Source: Lentisphaeria bacterium (GTDB lineage Bacteria; Verrucomicrobiota; Lentisphaeria; Oligosphaerales; Oligosphaeraceae). From it: DNA of 7,254 bases. Location: positions 1 through 7,254 of the forward strand of contig JAKSPA010000079.1 of the NCBI GenBank assembly GCA_024405235.1. Direction: 5' to 3'. The translations under genes were made by a program, and so were the position numbers. The notes under the pieces were generated by a model that saw nothing but the letters and a program-made list of their open reading frames with translations, searched no databases and was not told where the DNA came from. The stretch's first letter is position 1. Every line of letters begins with the position of its first letter. Below are positions 1-5,504 of this stretch, piece after piece.

Positions 1-81
1 TGTGTGATGTCATCGGTGGGGCCCATGTCCTGCTACTAAAATTGGAAGACATACGATTTCCGGTACAAGAACATCGAACTG
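1..81 (+). pseudogene. Upstream coding remnant interrupted by an in-frame stop
   Basis: The frame of the 82-780 gene is open from base 1 except for one TAA at 37-39. Before the stop it reads CVMSSVGPMSCY, and after it NWKTYDFRYKNIELV, leading directly into the downstream protein. A single base change from TAC or TAT to TAA would explain the break and give SCYYNWKTYDF. A nonsense mutation, a sequencing error, or a frameshift joining another frame (frame 3 is also open here) are all possible. Only the last few codons before the stop are visible, so the size of the missing N-terminal part is unknown. Confidence 0.35.
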
Positions 82-780
82 GTGACGCGAATGGGTTTCG
101 AGGCGGGTGCCAACGGAGCTGTCTCCTATGCCGTTCACGATCCCTCGCATCTGGATCATGAGGCGCTGCTGGCAGCATGCGCCTGGGAGACTCCTCAAGA
201 CGCAGAGGCGCTGCGCAAGCGTTGGGCGGTCAGCCGTTTCGGCGTGGATGCGCGGCGCTTTTTGACTGCCGTGGACAAGCTCTGTGTGGCCACGGCCGAT
301 GTCGCCTACAACGCCTGCCCCAACTATAGCTACACCTATGTACAGGCCGGCAAGCCATGGCCTCGCCACTATCCGGAAGAGGCTCTGGAGAAACTGGAAG
401 GCCTTGGCGCGGATGCCAGGGAGAAGCTTCTGGCATCTGCTGCGTTGTGTGCGGATGCCGACAGAATCCTGTGCAGGATGATGAAGCGCGACGATCTGCA
501 GGAGCAGGACTACGCCTGCCTGCGTAGTCTCCGTGCCGAGGCAGCGAGAATCCGTGCCTACACGGAGGCCTTCGCATGGCTGCTGACCCTGCGCAAGGAT
601 GGCGTAACGCGGAAACCAACGAACCAGGAGGCGCAGGCGGCTCGCCGTCAACTGAAGAGTCTTTTGAAGCAGCTCGCTGTGATCGAACTGAACAAGCCCG
701 AATGGGTGATGCCTGTCTGTCTGCACGCCTTCACACCGCTCTGCCAGTATCTGGAAAAACTGGCGCAGAGAAGGAACTAG
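82..780 (+). CDS. C-terminal part of an uncharacterised protein, possibly sugar-active; probably 5'-truncated
   Basis: I do not recognise this gene with confidence. The first possible start after the in-frame TAA at 37-39 is GTG at 82, giving 232 aa, but no ribosome binding site precedes it. Codons 40-81 (beginning NWKTYDFRYKNIELV) read smoothly into it, so the GTG is probably not the true start and this is the tail of a longer protein. Residues 5-35 contain a GANGAVSYAVHD segment and a later ACAW, which resemble the last strand and edge of a (beta/alpha)8 barrel in GH20-like or related glycosidases; this is inference. Residues 36-232 look mainly alpha-helical, rich in Ala, Leu, Arg and Glu, with no signal peptide or membrane segment. 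A hand-counted 60-base sample (121-180) is 60% G+C, against 47% in a sample of the dxr region. The long antisense frame over the same stretch has no recognisable protein character. That it codes is fairly sure; its function is not. Confidence 0.6.
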   Translation: MTRMGFEAGANGAVSYAVHDPSHLDHEALLAACAWETPQDAEALRKRWAVSRFGVDARRFLTAVDKLCVATADVAYNACPNYSYTYVQAGKPWPRHYPEEALEKLEGLGADAREKLLASAALCADADRILCRMMKRDDLQEQDYACLRSLRAEAARIRAYTEAFAWLLTLRKDGVTRKPTNQEAQAARRQLKSLLKQLAVIELNKPEWVMPVCLHAFTPLCQYLEKLAQRRN

Positions 781-820
781 CGCGGACTTTTTCTCTTTCG
801 AAAGTCAATGACATAAGTGC

Positions 821-845
821 TTCTCCCGCAAGAGAAAACTTTTTT
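821..845 (+). terminator. Weak candidate terminator after the left-edge gene
   Basis: TTCTC (821-825) and GAGAA (832-836) can pair around a 6-nt loop, followed after three bases by a run of six T (840-845). The stem is only 5 bp with two G-C pairs, so it would be weak. It lies 41 bp after the stop of the 82-780 gene and is the best terminator-like element there. A second short inverted repeat (GACTTT 785-790 with AAAGTC 801-806) lies closer to the stop but has no T-run. Confidence 0.25.
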
Positions 846-877
846 GAAAAAATCTTCCACTTTTTTTCTGTTTTCAC

Positions 878-905
878 TTGAAAATCACGAAAACTTTCCG
901 ATAAT
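878..905 (+). promoter_or_regulatory. Putative sigma70-type promoter of the prepilin-like gene
   Basis: TTGAAA at 878-883 matches five of six bases of the -35 consensus. GATAAT at 900-905 matches five of six bases of the -10 consensus. The spacer is 16 bp. Transcription would start near 912, giving a leader of about 84 nt before the ATG at 996. Upstream sequence from 840 is rich in A and T runs that could act as an UP element. An alternative -10, TACAAT at 931-936, has only TTGGGT at 910-915 with a 15-bp spacer and fits less well. Confidence 0.5.
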
Positions 906-924
906 AGTCTTGGGTTTAGACAAA

Positions 925-940
925 TGGCATTACAATGCCA
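925..940 (+). promoter_or_regulatory. Perfect 16-bp palindrome, candidate operator
   Basis: TGGCATTACAATGCCA consists of two 7-bp arms (TGGCATT and AATGCCA) that are exact reverse complements around a 2-bp AC centre. It lies about 13-28 bases downstream of the start predicted from the TTGAAA/GATAAT promoter, a position where a bound dimeric repressor would block transcription. The size suits a GntR- or LacI-type dimer, but the cognate regulator is not in the window. No T-run follows, so it is not a terminator. Its function is inference. Confidence 0.45.
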
Positions 941-995
941 CAAGCACGACACGATTGCTTCTAATTCTAGAAAACACCACCAACAACAAAACATC

Positions 996-1862
996 ATGAA
1001 AAAATCCTTCACACTGATCGAACTGCTGGTCGTCATCGCGATCATCGCAATTCTGGCGTCCATGCTTCTGCCCGCGCTTTCCAAAGCACGCGAGAAGGCA
1101 CGCGCCATTTCCTGCATCAACAACATGAAGCAGATTTGCCTTGGCAACATCCTCTATGCCAATGACGCAGACGATTTCCTGCCTCCCACTGCCATTCGTC
1201 CCGGCGGCATTGAGACTGCCGAGAAAGGAACATGGGCTCCTCACAATGGAACCTACTGCGATACCAATGCCTACTTCTGGTTCTCCGTTAATCCCCTGAT
1301 TCCAGGCGCTCCGTTGCTTGGTTCCGAATGGTATTCAAAGGATACTGCCGCCAATATGGATGGCAATGGCACGGACAATTCCTCATGGCACAAGATCATG
1401 CTTTGCCCCTCCTGCCCTCCCGGCGAGCGCGTCATGGGCAACATCGGCTATGCAGCCAACGTTGGCTTCAGCTATTTCGCTGATGGTAAGTTGAATGCAT
1501 ACGGCGGCATCGGCACAAGCAGCAAAATTGCCGCCGACTGGCATCGTATCGGCGCCATCAAGTATCCAACCCTCCATGTTAACCAGTGCGATGCAAGCAC
1601 CTATCAGTCTTGGGATAATGCCGCTAGCAAGAAGAACGACATCGTGACGGATTCTCGAAACATCTACGGTGGTCCCTCGAATGATGCTTCCGCATACTAC
1701 TTCCGCCACAGCAACATGATCAACATGTGCTTCTCCGATGGCCATGCCGAGGCCGTCAGCCGTGGCAAGGTTCTTGGATGCTCCAATTTTGAGACTCCTT
1801 TCCTCAAGGACTTCTATTGGTATCCAGGTGCTGACTGCTGGGACGGCGAAAAGGGCCGCTAA
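996..1862 (+). CDS. Prepilin-type N-terminal cleavage/methylation protein with H-X9-DG domain
   Basis: A 288-aa pseudopilin-like protein. It opens with the leader MKKS, then FTLIELLVV and a hydrophobic helix to about residue 26 ending in LLPALSKARE, the type III signal recognised by prepilin peptidase, with Glu at +5 of the mature chain. Residues 40-63 (CINNMKQICLGNILYAND...) are the usual post-helix segment of PVC-group members. A CPSC pair sits at 137-140. His238 and Asp248-Gly249 form the H-X9-DG motif. Residues 60-288 are predicted exported and rich in Asn, Gly, Trp and Tyr, with nine Cys in the whole protein. Family members are expected to be membrane-anchored or to assemble into type II secretion/type IV pilus-like structures, but for most the role is unknown. 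I chose ATG 996 over ATG 924 because only 996 puts the signal at the N terminus, and 924 lies beside the palindrome. No Shine-Dalgarno sequence is visible. Position -1 is Ser rather than the classical Gly. The gene appears monocistronic, with its own promoter and terminator. Confidence 0.92.
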   Translation: MKKSFTLIELLVVIAIIAILASMLLPALSKAREKARAISCINNMKQICLGNILYANDADDFLPPTAIRPGGIETAEKGTWAPHNGTYCDTNAYFWFSVNPLIPGAPLLGSEWYSKDTAANMDGNGTDNSSWHKIMLCPSCPPGERVMGNIGYAANVGFSYFADGKLNAYGGIGTSSKIAADWHRIGAIKYPTLHVNQCDASTYQSWDNAASKKNDIVTDSRNIYGGPSNDASAYYFRHSNMINMCFSDGHAEAVSRGKVLGCSNFETPFLKDFYWYPGADCWDGEKGR

Positions 1863-1890
1863 GCCTTCAGAATATCTGACATAGGCGTTC

Positions 1891-1930
1891 AAAGGGCAGG
1901 ATGGCTGAATAGTCGTCCTGCCCTTTTTTG
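1891..1930 (+). terminator. Strong intrinsic terminator of the prepilin-like gene
   Basis: AAAGGGCAGGA (1891-1901) pairs perfectly with TCCTGCCCTTT (1916-1926). Five further pairs, including two G-T wobbles, extend the stem to a GAAT loop. Six T (1924-1929) follow. It starts 28 bp after the stop codon at 1860-1862. On the opposite strand only three T follow the stem, so it would be a poor terminator for the convergent ispD transcript. Confidence 0.93.
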
Positions 1931-1996
1931 TTTAACGCTATTTTGTCCAAGATGGTAGGAATTAAGCCGTGCACAGAACGAGTCATGCAAGGCCCA
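1931..1996. other. Short convergent spacer with no recognised element
   Basis: These 66 bp lie between the + strand terminator and the end of ispD on the - strand. I see no second hairpin with a T-run reading leftward that would clearly end the isoprenoid operon. Leftward transcription may therefore run into the 1891-1930 hairpin. Confidence 0.5.
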
Positions 1997-2710
1997 TCAT
2001 TCCCACATGGCTTTCATCGTTTTTTCATGTTCCAATATCGCCTGTGCGAGAATAATATCTTGCGGATAGGTGATTTTGATATTGAATTCGCGCTGTCGGA
2101 CAATTGCGACCTTTCCGCCTGCGGCACGCAATACTTGCGCGTCATCTGTGTATGATTTGGAGGCAGCCAGTGCATATGCATTGTTGAGTGCCTTGAGGTC
2201 GAAAACCTGCGGCGTTGCAACGCGCCATGCGTTTTCGCGCGGTATTGCTCCGTCCACAAGCATGGCGTCGTCGGCATGCAATAGCGTGTCGGTCAGAGGA
2301 TCGGCTGGAATCGCACCGCCGAACTGAATCGCTTTCTGGCATAGATCGCTGAAGGTTTCGGCGGAGGCGAAAGGCCGCGCGGCGTCGTGAATGGCGACGA
2401 GACCGTCAGCGAAGCCGCGTTCGGATAGGCTATTCAAAGCGTTCGAGACGGATTCCGTGCGTGAGGCGCCTCCCGCAATGACATGGAGCTTCTGCACCGT
2501 TTCGCATTCCTTTTCGCAGATTGCGCGGTATTCGTCCACGCGTTGTGCCGAAACGACGAGCGTCATCGTGTCGCAAAGCGGCATGAATCGCCTTAACGAG
2601 TGCATGAATAACGGAATGCCGCCAAGTTGCACTAGTGTCTTTTCACCGCCGAAGCGGCTTCCCGAACCAGCCGCCAGAAGGACGAAATGGATTTGTGGCT
2701 CCTGCTGCAT
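1997..2710 (-). CDS. ispD: 2-C-methyl-D-erythritol 4-phosphate cytidylyltransferase
   Basis: Cytosolic enzyme of the MEP isoprenoid pathway. It joins CTP and MEP to give CDP-ME and releases pyrophosphate. The 237-aa length is normal for the family. Visible signatures are the nucleotide-binding loop LLAAGSGSRF (residues 11-20) with Arg19 and Lys24 as the expected CTP/transition-state contacts, IHDAARP at 107-113, a D-T pair at 141-142, Arg158 before ATPQVF (165-170), TDDA at 188-191, and NIKITYPQD at 210-218 with Lys212 equivalent to the substrate-binding lysine near the C terminus of the E. coli enzyme. The loop has Glu-Lys where many members have Pro-Lys, a tolerable change. ATG 2710 lies 16 bp after the uppS stop without a strong Shine-Dalgarno, so expression is probably by operon read-through. 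It is a stand-alone IspD; no IspF domain is fused. It is the last gene of the cluster. Confidence 0.95.
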   Translation of the reverse strand: MQQEPQIHFVLLAAGSGSRFGGEKTLVQLGGIPLFMHSLRRFMPLCDTMTLVVSAQRVDEYRAICEKECETVQKLHVIAGGASRTESVSNALNSLSERGFADGLVAIHDAARPFASAETFSDLCQKAIQFGGAIPADPLTDTLLHADDAMLVDGAIPRENAWRVATPQVFDLKALNNAYALAASKSYTDDAQVLRAAGGKVAIVRQREFNIKITYPQDIILAQAILEHEKTMKAMWE

Positions 2711-2726
2711 TTGTGCTGAAAGGATT

Positions 2727-3434
2727 TCAGGCCTTCACGTCTCCGAAACGGCGATTTCTCCCTGCGTAGGAATCCAATGCCTCCTGCAGGGTGTCTTTGT
2801 TGAAATCCGGCCAGTGCGTTGGAGTGACGAAGAATTCTGAATACGAAAGTTCCCAAAGCATGAAGTTGCTGAGACGCATTTCGCCGGATGTGCGAATCAT
2901 AAGATCCGGATCGGGAAGATCCGGCGCGTAGAGATATTTTGCGACATCTTGTTCTGTGAGCGGACCTTGCGGACGATTCGGATCGTTCAGGATCTTGTTG
3001 ACTGCATCGGTGATTTCGGCACGGCCGCCATAGCTCAATGCGATATTCAGCGTGAAGGCCGTGTTGTTTTTCGTCTTTTCGATTGCATCGAGAAGTGCTG
3101 TCTTGGCGAATTCTGGCAGGTCGTCCGTGCGGCCGATTGTGCGCAGGCGGATGTTGTTCTTGAGCATTGCCTTCAATTGGTTCGCGCAGAAACGCGGAAT
3201 CAGTTTCATCAGAAAACCGACTTCATCCACAGGGCGTTTCCAGTTTTCCGTGCTGAATGCATAGACAGTAAGCGTCTTGATGCCTGCTTCCATTGCGGCT
3301 TTTACGACGCGCGGAATATTCTTCGCGCCAGCGAGATGTCCTGCGCTGCGCGGGAGGCCGCGGCGCTGCGCCCAGCGTCCGTTGCCGTCCATGATGATGG
3401 CGACATGTTCGGGAAAACTCTTTCCTTTGCCCAT
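2727..3434 (-). CDS. uppS: Undecaprenyl diphosphate synthase (cis-prenyltransferase)
   Basis: Adds eight IPP units in cis to farnesyl diphosphate to make the C55 lipid carrier for peptidoglycan and other envelope glycans, working at the cytoplasmic face of the membrane. It is 235 aa, slightly short of the usual 240-255. It carries all family blocks in order: HVAIIMDGNGRWA at 10-22 with catalytic Asp16, His33 in the GHLAG loop, YAFSTENWKRP at 58-68, NIALSYGGRAEI at 130-141, DPDLMIRTSGE at 175-185 with Arg181 and Arg187 for IPP binding, NFMLWELSYSEF at 190-201 with the Mg-associated Glu200, and WPDF. Chain length cannot be fixed from motifs alone, so a shorter-chain cis-prenyl synthase is possible, but its place in an essential isoprenoid operon favours UppS. 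The start is 3 bp after the ispH stop. GAGGAG, lying in the last ispH codons, is a good ribosome binding site 9 bases before the ATG. Confidence 0.95.
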   Translation of the reverse strand: MGKGKSFPEHVAIIMDGNGRWAQRRGLPRSAGHLAGAKNIPRVVKAAMEAGIKTLTVYAFSTENWKRPVDEVGFLMKLIPRFCANQLKAMLKNNIRLRTIGRTDDLPEFAKTALLDAIEKTKNNTAFTLNIALSYGGRAEITDAVNKILNDPNRPQGPLTEQDVAKYLYAPDLPDPDLMIRTSGEMRLSNFMLWELSYSEFFVTPTHWPDFNKDTLQEALDSYAGRNRRFGDVKA

Positions 3435-3437
3435 TTG

Positions 3438-4307
3438 TTATATCTCCTCTGATTTGAAGCCAAGTTGCGAAAGTCTTTCGAGAACTTCGCTGATTGCATT
3501 GTCGGGAGCGCTTGTGGCGGTCCCTAGACCAATTGATGAAATTGTATCTAATTCTTTTGTGTCCAACGCTTTTGCGTCTTCTGTGAAAATGATTTTCCGA
3601 CAGCCCGCCTCCAATGCGATTTCGCCAAGACGGCGCGCGTTGGAGCTGTTCTGCGAGCCGATTACGATGACCGCCTGGCACGCGCCTGCGATTTCCCGCA
3701 TTGCGGTCTGGCGCTTCATGACGGCATCGCATGCGTGAGCGCGATTGTCCAGATTGCGGACGCGTTTGGATAGCAGATCCGCCGCGGCGGAGATTTCCGT
3801 GAAGCATCTCGTTGTTTGAGAGAAGAATACCGCCTGGTCCAGTTCCGGAACGCGCGCGGCTTCTTCTGCACTTTCGATCAAATGCACTTGATGGTCTTTT
3901 AGGCGGTCCAGCACACCAAGCACCTCCTGGTGGTGTCCATCGCCCAAAAAGATGACAGGCGTGTCCAGCGGAACCGATTTCGCATTTTCCTGAAGGAGCC
4001 TGACAAGAGGACACGTCGCATCGTGGATTTCCAGATTGCGTTCAAGGCACTCGTCGATTACGCTTCTGGGACAGCCATGGGCGCCAAGCAGAATTATGCT
4101 GCCCTGCGGCACTTCCGAAACTGCGTTCACGAAAATCGCACCTCTGGAACGCATTGATTCAGTCACCGTGCGGTTGTGAACGAGTTCGTGCAGGACGTAG
4201 ATCGGTCTGGCAGATGAACTCTCGGCAAGTTTGTCGAAGAGATTCATGGCGCGTCTGACGCCGCTGCAGACGCCCAACGGAGATACGATGTGCAGTGTTT
4301 TGTTCAT
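3438..4307 (-). CDS. ispH: 4-hydroxy-3-methylbut-2-enyl diphosphate reductase (LytB)
   Basis: Iron-sulfur enzyme of the last MEP pathway step, reducing HMBPP to a mixture of IPP and DMAPP with electrons from ferredoxin or flavodoxin. From ATG 4307 it is 289 aa. The three cluster cysteines are Cys14 (GVCSGVRRAM), Cys99 (HDATCPLV) and Cys193 (HACDAVMKRQ). The substrate pocket shows His40 in YVLHELVHNR, His77 in GAHG, His126 and Glu128 in GHHQEVLG, the Thr165-Thr166 pair in SQTT, GSQNSSN at 217-223 and Ser266 in TSAPD. The usual HPE is HQE, keeping both functional residues. A GTG at 4310 is an alternative start one codon earlier. ATG 4307 is preferred because it overlaps the dxr stop as TGATG, a classical coupling arrangement. 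GAGGAG at its 3' end also serves uppS. Confidence 0.95.
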   Translation of the reverse strand: MNKTLHIVSPLGVCSGVRRAMNLFDKLAESSSARPIYVLHELVHNRTVTESMRSRGAIFVNAVSEVPQGSIILLGAHGCPRSVIDECLERNLEIHDATCPLVRLLQENAKSVPLDTPVIFLGDGHHQEVLGVLDRLKDHQVHLIESAEEAARVPELDQAVFFSQTTRCFTEISAAADLLSKRVRNLDNRAHACDAVMKRQTAMREIAGACQAVIVIGSQNSSNARRLGEIALEAGCRKIIFTEDAKALDTKELDTISSIGLGTATSAPDNAISEVLERLSQLGFKSEEI

Positions 4308-5449
4308 CACTTCGGAAGCATCTCGCGTGCCGTGTCTCGTGCCAGTTTGTCAAGCATGAGAATTTCGTCTAGAGAAGCGCATGGCTTTTCGCCGAGTCTT
4401 GCAAGGCAGTCCTCTACGATTTCAGGAATTCGTTTCAGCGTGATTCTGTGATTCACGAAGGCTTCGACTGCTATTTCGTTGGCTGCATTGAATACTGCCC
4501 CCGCGCCTTTGCCGATGTCCAGCACTTGTCGTGCGAGACGCAGCGCTGGAAAACGCTTGACGTCCGGCGGCAGGAATTGAAGGGAGATGATTTTTGAGAA
4601 ATCCATTCGCGGCGCGTCTCCTGCAACACGCTTTGGGTAGTTCAGACAGAATTGGATCGGAAGGCACATGTCAGGACATCCTAGTTGCGCCAGAACGCTT
4701 CCGTCCTTGAATTCCACCATGGAATGGACGATGGATTGCGGGTGGATGACGACGTCGATTTGTTTTTGCGAGACGTCGAAGAGCCATTTGGCTTCGATGA
4801 CTTCCAGCCCTTTGTTCATCAGCGTGGCGCAGTCTATAGTGATTTTGCGTCCCATGCTCCACGTAGGGTGTTTTAGCGTCTGTTCCAAAGTGACTGTGCT
4901 CAAGTCAATTTCGGGATGTGCGTGGAACGGCCCTCCCGAGCATGTCAGAATCACGCGGTTCGGCGGATTCTCTGGAGAGGCGTGAAGGCATTGGAAGATG
5001 GCGCAGTGCTCGCTGTCAACAGGAAGGATTTTCACGCCGTGTTTTTTTGCCTCGCGTGTGACGAGATCGCCTGCCATGACAAGAATTTCCTTTGACGCGA
5101 GCGCGATGTCCTTTTTCGACTGTATGGCTTTAAGGACGGGCAGGAAGCCCTCGGTGCCTGTGATTGCGCAAAGCAGAATGTCGAAATCCTCCGAATAAAT
5201 GATGTCGCACAATTCGCTCAGACTGCGGATTTTCGCTATGCCGTCAGGCAGGGCGATGGCGTCCATCTGCTTTGTGTCCTGCAGATATGCGTATTTGGGC
5301 GAAAATTCGCGGCACTGCTCGGTGAGAAGTGCGCCGTTTCGTCCTGCCGCCAGTCCTATGACTTGAAAATCGTCTGGTTGTGCTCTCAGCACGCGCAGAG
5401 TGTTGGTGCCGATAGAGCCAGTTGAGCCGAGAATGAATACTTTTTTCAT
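4307..5449 (-). CDS. dxr: 1-deoxy-D-xylulose 5-phosphate reductoisomerase
   Basis: Rearranges and reduces DXP to MEP using NADPH and a divalent metal, the first committed step of the MEP pathway and the target of fosmidomycin. The 380 aa fit the family. The N-terminal Rossmann domain opens with GSTGSIG at 8-14. A LASKEILVMAG block (117-127) replaces the more common LANKE. The catalytic domain has PVDSEH at 143-148 with metal ligands Asp145 and Glu147, CSGGPF at 170-175, HPTWSMG at 194-200 (loop over the active site, Trp197), and MNKGLEVIEA at 211-220 with Lys213 and the metal ligand Glu216. IHPQSIVHSMVEF (235-247) and NAANE (321-325) follow, leading to the helical C-terminal domain. ATG 5449 gives the expected MKKVFILGSTG start directly at the first beta strand. 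No Shine-Dalgarno is evident. Its stop overlaps the ispH start by one base. Confidence 0.96.
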   Translation of the reverse strand: MKKVFILGSTGSIGTNTLRVLRAQPDDFQVIGLAAGRNGALLTEQCREFSPKYAYLQDTKQMDAIALPDGIAKIRSLSELCDIIYSEDFDILLCAITGTEGFLPVLKAIQSKKDIALASKEILVMAGDLVTREAKKHGVKILPVDSEHCAIFQCLHASPENPPNRVILTCSGGPFHAHPEIDLSTVTLEQTLKHPTWSMGRKITIDCATLMNKGLEVIEAKWLFDVSQKQIDVVIHPQSIVHSMVEFKDGSVLAQLGCPDMCLPIQFCLNYPKRVAGDAPRMDFSKIISLQFLPPDVKRFPALRLARQVLDIGKGAGAVFNAANEIAVEAFVNHRITLKRIPEIVEDCLARLGEKPCASLDEILMLDKLARDTAREMLPK

Positions 5450-5469
5450 TTTGGTTCGAGTTGTTTACT

Positions 5470-5503
5470 GATGCTGTTCCTAGCGCAGGGCCAGATCAGC
5501 ATC
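5470..5503. other. Inverted repeat between dnaG and dxr
   Basis: GATGCTG (5470-5476) and CAGCATC (5497-5503) are perfect 7-bp complements with a 20-nt loop, beginning just past the dnaG stop codon (5505-5507). No T-run follows on the - strand, so it does not look like an intrinsic terminator. It could be an mRNA structure setting the dnaG/dxr expression ratio, or an operator, or it could be chance. Confidence 0.3.
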
Positions 5504-5504
5504 C

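Noticed and set aside
10..726. Antisense open frame of 238 codons opposite the left-edge gene
   Set aside because: It is as long as the sense frame but its translation is rich in His, Arg, Gln and Cys with no domain-like pattern. The sense frame gives clean helix-like sequence. High G+C coding sequence often leaves such open antisense frames.
785..806. GACTTT/AAAGTC inverted repeat as a terminator of the left-edge gene
   Set aside because: The 6-bp stem is weak and no T-tract follows. The CTTTCGAAAG palindrome inside it could be chance.
924..995. Upstream ATG at 924 as the start of the prepilin-like gene
   Set aside because: It would add 24 polar residues before the type III signal, and it abuts the palindrome and lies only about 12 bases after the predicted transcription start.
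2391..2840. Plus-strand open frame of 149 codons over ispD and uppS
   Set aside because: It is a shadow of two strongly recognised - strand genes and crosses their junction. The translation has no family character.
3223..4014. Minus-strand open frame of 263 codons over uppS and ispH
   Set aside because: It lies in another frame of the same strand across two confidently identified genes. Its Arg- and Ser-rich translation is typical of an out-of-frame reading.
5470..5503. Inverted repeat after dnaG as an intrinsic terminator
   Set aside because: It has a 20-nt loop, only 7 bp of stem and no T-run on the - strand.
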